In this document: in pieces, positions 29,225 to 37,774 of the stretch
How positions within the stretch are numbered: position 1 is the first letter of the stretch
Layout of the letters: the number at the start of each line of letters is the position of its first letter
NCBI RefSeq assembly: GCF_001368815.1
Contig: NZ_CTEI01000002.1
Coordinates: 496,001 to 560,000, forward strand
Direction of reading: 5' to 3'
Source of the DNA: Paraliobacillus sp. PM-2
GTDB lineage: Bacteria; Bacillota; Bacilli; Bacillales; Amphibacillaceae
DNA length: 64,000 bases
Notes under the pieces: generated by a model
Seen by the model: only the letters and a program-made list of their open reading frames with translations
Databases searched by the model: none
What the model was told of the DNA's origin: nothing
Made by a program: the position numbers and the translations under genes

Positions 29225-30685
29225 TTGGCTGTGTTATGTGATGTCTTAAATAGGGGAGGCATTGTCTCTTGCTTTTTGAGTGATAGTAATGGTGATCCGA
29301 TTGACCCATTTGATCCTTCGTCAAATTTGTGTCAAGAAATGAATGGTAACTCAGATAAAAGAAAAAATGTTCCTGTTATTCTCCCCTCTGGAGAAGAAAT
29401 TGTATTACAAAAAGTAATCATACAAAAATCAGGCTATATTGTTGTAAAAGTGTCAAATGGAAGGAATACTTGTTTTTCAGATCCTATTCCCTTTAATAAA
29501 ACAGAAGATATATTACTTTGTGCACCTGAAGGAACAACTGTAGATTGTAGAATTACTGATTTTGAATGTTCAGCAACTATCAATTGTCAAAATAGTATTT
29601 ATAAATCCGTACAAGTTAATCTAGATATTTGTCAAAGTATCCAAGCAGTAGCAAATGCTACTATTAAGGTGGATGAAAGGTTCTGTCAACCTAGAGACCA
29701 AATTTCACAGAATCGTTGTGGTACACCTTCGATTCCATCAAATTGTAACGTGTTAGAACACCATAATAAAGAAAATAATTCCCAAAATATTCAAAAGCCA
29801 ACTAATGAAGATTGTAAAGAAAATCAGCCAGAAAAAATCTGTATTAATGTACCAAAAGTATATGATTGGACGATACAACAAACAACAATAAATATTAGAA
29901 AAAGTGCAGCAGAAGTACCTTTCACATGTAACATTTGCACACTTGAACTATTTGCACCAGATAAAATTACATGCGAGGGTACCATAACTGGCAGACTCAC
30001 TTGCGATGACATGCCCGTTCAGGGAGCACTCATTGAATTTAGCAATTTTCCAGCTATAGGCACTTTCACACCTAATCCTGCCACAACAGCGGCAGATGGG
30101 ACATTTTCTACTACATTAACTATCCCAGAAGGCACTCCTCTCCTCTCTACAACTGTTACAGCTAGTACCGTAATAAATAATAAGCCACTATCTACATCTG
30201 TTACTTTGCAAGTTGAATGTCCAGGTGAAGCATGCCCTTGTAAATTCAGAATCGGTGTAGAGGGAGGAGCAGCTCCTACAACTGTAAATGTTACTAGAAA
30301 CGGTGTTCCTACTACTTTGTCTGGCACCATTAATGTTACGGCTATACAATGTTTTACAGCAGCTGCTATGTGTAATCCAGCAGTAGATAACTTTAACGTT
30401 AATTTCGGGGATAACGGTAATACAATTAACTTTGTGAATGGTAGACGAATAGAAATTGAATGTGATGGAAACACATTTGCAAGAGTAAGGGGTGTAGCTA
30501 CGGCCACAGGGAACTTCTTGCCTAATGGATTATATGAAGTCACTATAACCTTAACAATTGGTGCTGGAGATATAGGTGTGTGGACAGTTAATGCATCAGA
30601 TATGCAAGGGAATACTTTCTCAACTACTTTCTCAGCTGAGATAACTCCAATCACATTTATTGGTGCTTGTGACGAACGACCATAG
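29225..30685 (+). CDS. Cysteine-rich protein without signal peptide, possible spore-surface protein
   Basis: 486 residues from TTG 29225, behind AAGTAGGTGA. It has 25 cysteines and no signal peptide or membrane segment. About residues 1-165 are cysteine-rich beta-type (DILLCAPEGTTVDCRITDFE). A Gln/Asn linker and CINVPKVYDWTIQQ follow. About 240-335 form an Ig-like or transthyretin-like domain (TCDDMPVQGALIEF, TAADGTFSTTLTIPEG). The C-terminal 140 residues are another beta domain ending FIGACDERP. The combination of many cysteines, no export signal and a sporulating host suggests deposition on spores from the mother cell, as for exosporium or appendage subunits; this is inference. I do not recognise the full family. 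Confidence 0.75.
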   Translation: MAVLCDVLNRGGIVSCFLSDSNGDPIDPFDPSSNLCQEMNGNSDKRKNVPVILPSGEEIVLQKVIIQKSGYIVVKVSNGRNTCFSDPIPFNKTEDILLCAPEGTTVDCRITDFECSATINCQNSIYKSVQVNLDICQSIQAVANATIKVDERFCQPRDQISQNRCGTPSIPSNCNVLEHHNKENNSQNIQKPTNEDCKENQPEKICINVPKVYDWTIQQTTINIRKSAAEVPFTCNICTLELFAPDKITCEGTITGRLTCDDMPVQGALIEFSNFPAIGTFTPNPATTAADGTFSTTLTIPEGTPLLSTTVTASTVINNKPLSTSVTLQVECPGEACPCKFRIGVEGGAAPTTVNVTRNGVPTTLSGTINVTAIQCFTAAAMCNPAVDNFNVNFGDNGNTINFVNGRRIEIECDGNTFARVRGVATATGNFLPNGLYEVTITLTIGAGDIGVWTVNASDMQGNTFSTTFSAEITPITFIGACDERP

Positions 30686-30826
30686 AAAGAAGAGACAATG
30701 TGGTAATGTTTCTTTCCTTTTTAAATAAAGGAATATTCTAAAATTTAAGCACAAGCACAGATAAAACGAGACGCATGTAAAATAATCAATTAATGGGGAA
30801 GAGTAAAGAGGTTTCTATCCATTTAA

Positions 30827-30857
30827 AAAAGAGGAGTGTTTTAAACACTCCTCTTTT
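30827..30857. terminator. Bidirectional terminator
   Basis: Perfect palindromic stem AAAAGAGGAGTGTTT / AAACACTCCTCTTTT between the convergent genes at 29225 and 30881. The 140 bp before it hold no other feature. Confidence 0.9.
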
Positions 30858-30880
30858 CATATTAATTCTTTTTATTATGT

Positions 30881-33800
30881 TTATGCTTTTCTTCTTCTAA
30901 TTACAAAGGCGAATCCAATTGCCATCATAATCAAACCAATCAAAATTAAAGTATACATGTTTGTTGCTGTATCAGGAAGTTCTGACGAATCTGAATCTTC
31001 ATCCTGATTGTTGTCAGTTGATTCGTTATCTGATGACTCACCATCAGATACCTTTGCTAACGCTGAGATTGATTGCTCTAAATCAACAATTGACTTATCA
31101 ACTTCATCCTGTGTTGCATCAGCATTGGCTAACACTTCTTTTGCTGCTGCTAGCGCAGTGGTAAACCCATTCCAGCTATCAACTGTATAATCTGATTCCA
31201 CTTTCTTTTCAGCAGCAGTTACAGCAGTTTCAAGTGCTGATTTGTCTACTTCTACTTCTTCGACTTTTTCTTCTAGATTATTTTTAGCTTCAATTAAAGC
31301 TGTCATCGCTGCATCTACTTCTTCTTGCGTTACTTCATCATCAGCTAATGTAGCATTCGCTGCTGCTAATGCAGTTGCAAAAGCATTCCAGCTTTCTGCT
31401 GTATAATCTGATTCAACAATCTTATCTGTATTAGATATTGCTTGTTCTAGATAGGACTTATTAACTTCTTCAACTTTTTCTTCTAATTGCTTAATCGAAT
31501 CATTCAAAGCGGTTACAGCTGCATTGACTTCTTCTTGTGTAGCTCCAGCATTAGCTAGTACATTATTTGCTTCTGCTAGGGCAGTGGAGAACACGTTCCA
31601 GCTAGCTGCAGTGTAGTCTGACTCTACTTTATCCTCTGCATCAGATACAGCGGTTTCAAGTGAAGATTTATCAACTACTACCTCTTTATATAGGTTAAAC
31701 TCTGCACCAGAACCAAACTCTTGATCAGTATCAGAATCAGCAGTAATCACTTTAAAGTTGATATAGGACGCTTCAACTGGTTGATCGAAGCCGACATATT
31801 TAACCGTATTATCGAAGTCATCTCCGTCGTTCCAGTCCAATTCAGCTTTCATTACTAACTGAGCATCTTCTGCACTGTTACCAGCGTAGATTTCAAAGAT
31901 ATCGACTCTACCGTTTGTTTGATTTTTACCAGTATAGTTCTTATCCTGTCTTGGTAAATAAGAGAATCCTTCAATGGTTTGCACTTCACCTAAATCAATT
32001 TCCACGTCATATGGCCATTCTATTGGTGTAGCTCCTGTCCAATCTGAATGCCAATGAGTAGAAGAATCGCCATCAAACATCTTATCTACAGGTGATTGGT
32101 CATATTCACTGCTTGCAGAATAGGTCCAGTTTTCTCTGTTGTAAGTATCAACATTATCTGGTACCTGCGTACCAACAAGTGGTACTTCTACATCGGAAGC
32201 AACTAATCCTTCTTCAGCTTCTAAAAGCTTTGCGAGTAATGCATCCACCTGATCTTGTGCTAAATCATCTTTATTTTCAAGTTGTCCCTCTACATAGCCA
32301 ATGCTTTCATTAAATGCATCTACACTAGCTTCAGTATAATTAGTAGTATCTAGGTTCTTTAATTCATCTAGATATGTCGTTAATTCAGTTGTGTCGCCTT
32401 TTTCAACTAACAACGCTTTCGCAGATTCAATACTTGCTACTGCATCGTCAAGTTCACCTTGTGTTGCTTCAGCATTTTCGAATACACCATTCGCTTTTGC
32501 GTAAGCGTTTTCGTATGTGCTATAAGATGAAGTTGTATAGATCGATCCATCTAGTTCTTCTGATAATAAAGTTTCTAAGCTAGAGCGATCAGGTAAAAAG
32601 CTTTTATTCGTTGAAGTATTCATTTCATAAATAACTGGCTCAACGTCGCCCCAAGTCAACTTAATTTCAAAAATGTTTTCATAGAATGGATTGTAAATGG
32701 TATTTAAACTTTCATCTAAAACACCTAACTCAACCCACTCGTCTTCCCCAACTCTAGCGGTTACTGTAGCATTTGACATTGCATTAGAGCTTTGAACAAA
32801 TGTCATTACACTTACATCTGTATCTTCTGATAGACGGTAAGTAAATGATCCTTCTGTTTTATTCGTCATATTCGGCTTAAACGCTGTTGTCAAATCTCCA
32901 TCTTGAAGACGTTTAGGGCCAAATCCTTCTTGCTCAATTGGATCTACTACATAAGTTGGATTATTTTCTGTTCTTACATATTCTCCGTCATTAATAACAA
33001 TTTCATTAATTTGAGCAAATCTGTGTAGATAATTAGCTGTAATTAAAATTCTAATATATTTGGCCTCGATGCCACCTATATCATCATTTCCATAATAATA
33101 GTTTCCTGGATTATCAGAATCATGTGTGTATCCATCTGCTATCAAATCTGCATAATCTGATTCACCGTCAGCAAGATTATCCTCACCATCACCTAAAGTA
33201 ATAACATCTGTCCAATTCTCATTATCCATGGATAATTGAACTTTAGCATCACGGATATAGTTTATATTATTTTCATCATTATAGACTCTTAAACTATTAA
33301 AGATTCTAGGCTCGCCTACGGAATAAGTGATATATTGACCTGGTCTTTGGAAATCCGTGAAGTTCGCACTTGTTCCAAATTCTTTATCAAAAGGAGCTAA
33401 TAGTGTACCCGCGTTTCTTGAGTCACCATCACCATACCATTGAGAGATTCCGAAATCTGAATCTACAAAACTTGGCCCGTATTTTTCCTTAGACTGTACG
33501 CTAAATTCGTTAAGATCAAAAGTAATATTTTCATCAGTATTATTGATTAGTCTTACGTATCTAGCAATAGTTCCTTCATTAGGAGTTGTCCACTCTACTT
33601 CATTTGCAGAAGACTCCAATGTTAGTTGATCACTTGTTGTGTTCACAGTAACATTATCTAATTCTTTAAGACGTTCTAATTTAACACCCACATATTCTTG
33701 TGGTTTTAGAGTAATATTTGTTGTTTGAACTAAACTTGTATTTTCTAGTGTATGTTCGGCTGAAATGCTTTCGTAATTTCCGTTATTTGTATACGTGTAT

Positions 33801-36610
33801 TCAGAAGATACACTTGCCTTTTCAACTCGAATCTCACTAAATTTAATCCAAAAATTAACTTCTTGTAGATTTCTCAAACGTACATATCTTGCTTGAATAC
33901 CAGTTAAATCCTCTTCAACTTTATCCATTCCAGAAGCTGCACCATCATACGTCTTATACTCTGTATAAGTCTCACCGTCAGTTGAATATTCTAATGCATA
34001 TTTTCTCCACTTATCACCATTATCTCTACCAACAGCAAAATATACTTCGCCTATATCAGTTACCTGTTGTAGGTCAACACCAATATAGTCACCCACAACT
34101 GAAGTATCCTTCTTGTCCCCTGATGGATCATACCAGATATATGAACTATCATTTCCATCAAATAGATTGTCTTCCGAACCTTGATACACACTAAAGTGAT
34201 CGGGAACGATTAGGTTGTATTGTAATTCACCTTGTTCATCTTCTTTATCATTTTCATTGATAACAATATCTTTAATTGCAAACCAAGTTCCATTACGGTC
34301 TTCTGTTGCAATAAGGCGAACACCTTTTGCTTCAAGGTCTAAGTTCTCTTCTACAACTTGAGCAACATGGCCATATTCAGCACCAGGTACGTCAAGCCAT
34401 TCTTCCCCGTCTACTGTGTACTGTAATTTACTTGCACCAAACGTATCGGCATCATTTCCATTACGACCTAATTCAAATCGCACTGTATTAATCTTTAAAG
34501 GTTTTTCATAGGATAAGCCAATAAATGTTCCAGCACTAATAGAACTAGGGCTTTTATAGATAACTTCACTACTCTTATTATTATCTAATAAATTACTTAA
34601 ATCACCTGTTGGATTGTCTGTACGGTTTGTAATAACTTTAGCTGGATTACTATCAGGGTCTACTATTGACTGTACCTTAACTGATACATCACTTAACAAT
34701 GTTTCAATAAATGGTACAATATGCTGCACCCCTACTTCAGCGTATTGATAGTGATCAATGTATAAGAATGGGTGATCCTTCGATGCATTGAAGGAAGCTT
34801 GTCCTTCACTATAATTTTCCCATACAGCAGTCTTATCTCCCTGCTCATGAGCAATCTCTGCATTTAACAAAGAAATAGCTGCATTTGCCGTATCAATAGC
34901 ACTATCTAACCAATAAACAATCTGATCTTTCGTTCTTTCGTTTCCAGGATTTTCTTTGTACGTAAGTGCTGCATCGCGAATAACTTCAAATTCTGTAATT
35001 AAATCCTGTGCTTGCTCTGTAATACTTCCACTACCTAACGCTTCTTTAAATGCATTTAATTTTGGAGCTAGTTCCACAGACTCCTCTAATTTAACTACAC
35101 GAGAATCCATATCTTGGTTAATCATATGCTTAGATAATTCTTTTAACGCATTAGAAGCTGGCGTTTCATTAATATTTAAATGATCCATGTATGCAAAAGA
35201 ATCTTCCCAGTTTTGTTGTGCTTGTTCAGCACTATCCCAAATGTTCCATGCATAATCTGCATTAGCAAAAATCGCTGATTTACTTGCTTCTGACTGTTGC
35301 ATTGGGTTTAATACAATACCTTCAATATAATCGGGATTAACATTAGGATGTAGAAATTCTTCATTACCACCCATAATTAAGTGTTGTTTTGAATTATCAC
35401 TACAAGGCCAGTTAATCCACAAATATGGTGCACGTCCTGCATTATTTGTGAATGATTCCGTAAAGTTTTGAGAAACCTCTCCCCAAACTCTACCTCCAGT
35501 TTGAATAATGCTTACAGATTCAGGCATTTGATCTAATGTCTGGATTTGGTTACTGTCACCCCAACCCATATAATCATTTGGACAGAAAACCATATCGGTT
35601 ACTAGACCTTCATAGTTTGCTTGTTGTTCGATTAACCAATTGGTTAAATCAGTCATCAATCGAACATATGTCTGAGGACCTTCAGCAGGTACTCTTGCAT
35701 CGTCCGCTAAAATAGAAAATTTACGAACACCAGCATCCAACAGTTGCGTGAATTTACGCTTCACAACTTCTAAGTCTTCTTCATAATGTGCATCTGTATC
35801 AAAACGAACTGGATCATGCATAAATGTATGCAACGCATACACGTATCTAGTTTTACTTGCATTACCCGCTTCAGCAAGTTTACTAATTTCAGCTAGTTCT
35901 TCCTCTGAATACAATTCTCTCCAATTTTCATTATGCTTTGGATCGTCCTTTGGTGCATAAATGTAAGAGTTCATTTTAAACTCTCCACCGTATTTCATTA
36001 ATTCTGCACGATCTACATTAGACCAAGGCGTTCCATAATACCCCTCAATAAAACCTCTACCTTTTACATCAGCATAGTCTTTAATCGTTAACTCACGAAT
36101 AGTGTTACTTTGCATTTGCTTGAAAATATGCTTTACAGAAGTTACACCATAAAAAGCAGAATCAACATCTTTACCTAATATAGCGATTACATTGTTGTCA
36201 ATAGAGACAATATGAGAATCTAATTTCTCAAATAATGTCGGATCGGTTAATCCATTATCAGTAAAATATTGATCAACATATCCATTTGATTCAAATGTAC
36301 CTACTAAAATATTAGTCTTGCCTTCTACTATTTCAGTAGACTCTGTAGATTGAATGTTTTTAATAGCTAATACTTCTTCCACCCGTTGTTTCGTATACGA
36401 ATCTATGGCAGATTCATATACCACATTCACCGTTTCACTTAATTCGAATTGCTCATCTTGATAGTTTAATTCGTGTGGATTTGGGTAGATTGTATAAGTC
36501 TCTGCTTCAGAGTCAGCTGAAGCTGCAGACACCGGTCCAATTGAACTAAGCATCGGACTAAATACCAAGGTAAATATCATTAGTAAATGTAAAAATCGAC
36601 TCTTCTTCAA
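30881..36610 (-). CDS. Cell-wall-anchored GH84 beta-N-acetylglucosaminidase, multidomain
   Basis: 1,909 residues from TTG 36610, which has GAGGAGG 6 nt upstream; the ATG at 36643 has no ribosome site. Order: signal peptide (cleavage near VSAASA), GH84 N-domain (about 35-175), catalytic barrel from GRGFIEGYYGTPW with the DD pair at about 303-304 in SILADDAR, helical linker, several F5/8-type (CBM32-like) discoidin modules, two FIVAR modules, another CBM32, three more FIVAR repeats of about 64 residues, an acidic linker, then LPDTA, a TM helix and RRRKA. The enzyme should cleave terminal GlcNAc from glycans, mucin-like or chitinous polymers; family homologues include clostridial NagH/NagJ. LPDTA rather than LPXTG is notable. 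No sortase gene is in the window. Confidence 0.93.
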   Translation of the reverse strand: MKKSRFLHLLMIFTLVFSPMLSSIGPVSAASADSEAETYTIYPNPHELNYQDEQFELSETVNVVYESAIDSYTKQRVEEVLAIKNIQSTESTEIVEGKTNILVGTFESNGYVDQYFTDNGLTDPTLFEKLDSHIVSIDNNVIAILGKDVDSAFYGVTSVKHIFKQMQSNTIRELTIKDYADVKGRGFIEGYYGTPWSNVDRAELMKYGGEFKMNSYIYAPKDDPKHNENWRELYSEEELAEISKLAEAGNASKTRYVYALHTFMHDPVRFDTDAHYEEDLEVVKRKFTQLLDAGVRKFSILADDARVPAEGPQTYVRLMTDLTNWLIEQQANYEGLVTDMVFCPNDYMGWGDSNQIQTLDQMPESVSIIQTGGRVWGEVSQNFTESFTNNAGRAPYLWINWPCSDNSKQHLIMGGNEEFLHPNVNPDYIEGIVLNPMQQSEASKSAIFANADYAWNIWDSAEQAQQNWEDSFAYMDHLNINETPASNALKELSKHMINQDMDSRVVKLEESVELAPKLNAFKEALGSGSITEQAQDLITEFEVIRDAALTYKENPGNERTKDQIVYWLDSAIDTANAAISLLNAEIAHEQGDKTAVWENYSEGQASFNASKDHPFLYIDHYQYAEVGVQHIVPFIETLLSDVSVKVQSIVDPDSNPAKVITNRTDNPTGDLSNLLDNNKSSEVIYKSPSSISAGTFIGLSYEKPLKINTVRFELGRNGNDADTFGASKLQYTVDGEEWLDVPGAEYGHVAQVVEENLDLEAKGVRLIATEDRNGTWFAIKDIVINENDKEDEQGELQYNLIVPDHFSVYQGSEDNLFDGNDSSYIWYDPSGDKKDTSVVGDYIGVDLQQVTDIGEVYFAVGRDNGDKWRKYALEYSTDGETYTEYKTYDGAASGMDKVEEDLTGIQARYVRLRNLQEVNFWIKFSEIRVEKASVSSEYTYTNNGNYESISAEHTLENTSLVQTTNITLKPQEYVGVKLERLKELDNVTVNTTSDQLTLESSANEVEWTTPNEGTIARYVRLINNTDENITFDLNEFSVQSKEKYGPSFVDSDFGISQWYGDGDSRNAGTLLAPFDKEFGTSANFTDFQRPGQYITYSVGEPRIFNSLRVYNDENNINYIRDAKVQLSMDNENWTDVITLGDGEDNLADGESDYADLIADGYTHDSDNPGNYYYGNDDIGGIEAKYIRILITANYLHRFAQINEIVINDGEYVRTENNPTYVVDPIEQEGFGPKRLQDGDLTTAFKPNMTNKTEGSFTYRLSEDTDVSVMTFVQSSNAMSNATVTARVGEDEWVELGVLDESLNTIYNPFYENIFEIKLTWGDVEPVIYEMNTSTNKSFLPDRSSLETLLSEELDGSIYTTSSYSTYENAYAKANGVFENAEATQGELDDAVASIESAKALLVEKGDTTELTTYLDELKNLDTTNYTEASVDAFNESIGYVEGQLENKDDLAQDQVDALLAKLLEAEEGLVASDVEVPLVGTQVPDNVDTYNRENWTYSASSEYDQSPVDKMFDGDSSTHWHSDWTGATPIEWPYDVEIDLGEVQTIEGFSYLPRQDKNYTGKNQTNGRVDIFEIYAGNSAEDAQLVMKAELDWNDGDDFDNTVKYVGFDQPVEASYINFKVITADSDTDQEFGSGAEFNLYKEVVVDKSSLETAVSDAEDKVESDYTAASWNVFSTALAEANNVLANAGATQEEVNAAVTALNDSIKQLEEKVEEVNKSYLEQAISNTDKIVESDYTAESWNAFATALAAANATLADDEVTQEEVDAAMTALIEAKNNLEEKVEEVEVDKSALETAVTAAEKKVESDYTVDSWNGFTTALAAAKEVLANADATQDEVDKSIVDLEQSISALAKVSDGESSDNESTDNNQDEDSDSSELPDTATNMYTLILIGLIMMAIGFAFVIRRRKA

Positions 36611-36640
36611 TATGATCCTCCTCAGATGTTTTTGTTTGTT

Positions 36641-36660
36641 CATTCACAAATTTGTGAATG
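36641..36660. promoter_or_regulatory. Perfect 20-bp palindrome, likely operator of the GH84 gene
   Basis: CATTCACAAATTTGTGAATG, fully self-complementary, 30 bp before the TTG start and about 55 bp downstream of the promoter -10. A looser copy of its core (TATCAAATTTGTTGTA) follows at about 36664-36679. It is not a cre site. It suits binding of a dimeric repressor that responds to sugars. Confidence 0.55.
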
Positions 36661-36715
36661 CGTTATCAAATTTGTTGTAATCGCCTCCTCACCAAATTTT
36701 ACTACTTACAATCTA

Positions 36716-36744
36716 ACTATATCCATGTTGTCTATACCAGTCAA
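36716..36744 (-). promoter_or_regulatory. Sigma-A promoter of the GH84 gene
   Basis: TTGACT (36744-36739), exact 17-bp spacer, TATAGT (36721-36716) on the minus strand. The implied leader of about 100 nt contains the palindrome and an extra Shine-Dalgarno-like GAGGAGG near 36682-36688 not followed by a normal start codon. Confidence 0.7.
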
Positions 36745-37024
36745 TATGTTTTTAATAAATTTTGAAATTTTTTTAGGGATTTTGTCACATAGTAAATCTA
36801 AAAGTGAATTTTTATCCAGAAACTAGTCTACTAATGGATTTTTCTTCTATTTTGGAAATTTCATATTATACTATTATATTTTAAATTGCGACTGATTCAT
36901 TGTTAGTGACTAAAGATTGGATGATTAGGAAGGATGAGAAAAAATATAAAAAAGAGATTTTATTTAAAAGAAATGCAGCCTCGAATGATAAGATAGCTGT
37001 TAAAATAACAGAAAGCAAATATAA
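36745..37024. other. Intergenic stretch without recognisable gene
   Basis: AT-rich sequence between the GH84 promoter and the DUF2651 gene. A small hairpin CTGTT/AACAG near 36996-37011 may end the DUF2651 transcript; nothing else is seen. Confidence 0.4.
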
Positions 37025-37249
37025 CTATTTTTTACTAAATTTAAAAATCAAAGTAACAACAACAGAGATTATTATATAAATTAATACCCAAATAAAAAAT
37101 GATTCATTGAAAACAGTAAAAGTTAAGACAGTAAAAACGATCAATGTCAATAATGGCATCACAAACCACTTTTTAAATATAAAATAGCCCATTATTGAGG
37201 CTACAATAATAATGATCGGACATATAAATAATGCAAAAAGAAATTCCAT
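37025..37249 (-). CDS. DUF2651-type small membrane protein
   Basis: 74 residues, start behind AGGGGAGGTATGAAACAAT. Three closely packed hydrophobic segments with FALFICPIIIIVASIMGYFIF, KKWFVMPLL and NESFFIWVLIYIII, a pattern I associate with the DUF2651 family of Bacillus. Function unknown. It lies directly after the tRNA terminator on the same strand and has its own ribosome site. Confidence 0.75.
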   Translation of the reverse strand: MEFLFALFICPIIIIVASIMGYFIFKKWFVMPLLTLIVFTVLTFTVFNESFFIWVLIYIIISVVVTLIFKFSKK

Positions 37250-37292
37250 ATTGTTTCATACCTCCCCTTAAGTTTTATTTCCATTCACAAAC

Positions 37293-37318
37293 AAAAAACC
37301 TCACAACCGTTGAGGCTG
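37293..37318 (-). terminator. Terminator of the tRNA-Gly/tRNA-Arg unit
   Basis: Stem CCTCA / TGAGG with 7-nt loop followed by TTTTTT on the minus strand, 15 bp after tRNA-Arg. Confidence 0.7.
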
Positions 37319-37333
37319 TAAGGCTTTAACTAG

Positions 37334-37407
37334 CGTCCCAGGAGAGATTCGAACTCCCGACCCACAGCTTAGAAGGCTGTTGCTCTATCCTGCTGAGCTA
37401 CTGGGAC
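37334..37407 (-). tRNA. tRNA-Arg (anticodon TCT)
   Basis: Full cloverleaf of 74 nt: acceptor GTCCCAG / CTGGGAC, D-arm AGCTCAG, anticodon stem ACAGC / GCTGT with loop CTTCTAA, T-arm GGGAGTTCGAATCTCTC, discriminator G. The CCA end is not encoded. It reads AGA/AGG codons. Confidence 0.96.
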
Positions 37408-37410
37408 ATA

Positions 37411-37484
37411 TGGAGCGGGTGAAGGGAATCGAACCCTCGACATCAGCTTGGAAGGCTGAGGTTTTACCACTAAACTACACCCGC
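37411..37484 (-). tRNA. tRNA-Gly (anticodon TCC), CCA encoded
   Basis: Acceptor GCGGGTG / CACCCGC (37484-37478 and 37421-37415), anticodon stem TCAGC / GCTGA with loop CTTCCAA, T-arm GAGGGTTCGATTCCCTT, discriminator T and an encoded CCA at 37413-37411. Three bases separate it from tRNA-Arg. Its first 30 bases are repeated upstream as a half gene. Confidence 0.96.
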
Positions 37485-37605
37485 ATATTTTTTAAAAGTA
37501 ACTTATCATTTTTTTACGTAAGACATGTCCCTGCATCTACTAGCTGATTCAGGATGTTGCATGCTTCGGGACAACTCGCTGCATTTTCGATGATGTTTCG
37601 CTCGT

Positions 37606-37642
37606 GGCTGAGGTTTTACCACTAAACTACACCCACATATTT
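37606..37642 (-). pseudogene. Duplicated 5' half of the tRNA-Gly gene
   Basis: 37 bp matching 37454-37490 at 36 positions, offset by 152 bp. It covers seven bases of 5' flank and tRNA positions 1 to about 30, ending in the 5' strand of the anticodon stem. The one change alters the acceptor stem (GTGGGTG instead of GCGGGTG). The 3' half is replaced by unrelated sequence (37494-37605), so it cannot fold as a tRNA. It sits directly behind the tRNA promoter. Confidence 0.85.
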
Positions 37643-37657
37643 TGTTTGCATTATGTA

Positions 37658-37685
37658 ATCTATTGCTTCTCTCGTAACAGACAAG
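37658..37685 (-). promoter_or_regulatory. Candidate promoter of the tRNA unit
   Basis: TTGTCT (37685-37680), 16-bp spacer, TAGATT (37663-37658) on the minus strand. Transcription would start about 15 bp before the half tRNA and read through it into tRNA-Gly and tRNA-Arg. Confidence 0.5.
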
Positions 37686-37727
37686 ATTAATTATAGTAAT
37701 TATAGATGTATTTGTCAATGATTAATT

Positions 37728-37763
37728 AAAAAAAAGTTTGCGGGAGGGAATTGTTTCTCCCGC
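37728..37763 (-). terminator. Terminator of the rph-ysnA-ysnB unit
   Basis: Stem GCGGGAG / CTCCCGC (37740-37763) followed by AAACTTTTTTTT on the minus strand, 12 bp past ysnB. Confidence 0.9.
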
Positions 37764-37774
37764 AACAGCTTTTA

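Noticed and set aside
31189-31690. CRISPR-like periodic repeats in the GH84 gene
   Set aside because: The periodicity comes from about 64-codon FIVAR protein modules with diverged DNA; no short identical repeats with unique spacers. No CRISPR array was seen anywhere in the window.
30961-35183. Several plus-strand open frames of 60-100 codons opposite the GH84 gene
   Set aside because: Shadows of a long repetitive gene; no ribosome sites and no recognisable domains.
36641-36660. Catabolite-responsive element (cre) for the GH84 gene
   Set aside because: The palindrome lacks the central CG and the TGNAA...NTNCA form of cre; a different regulator is more likely.
37606-37642. Second functional tRNA-Gly
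   Set aside because: Only the 5' half is present; the 3' half of the anticodon stem, the T-arm and the acceptor strand are missing.
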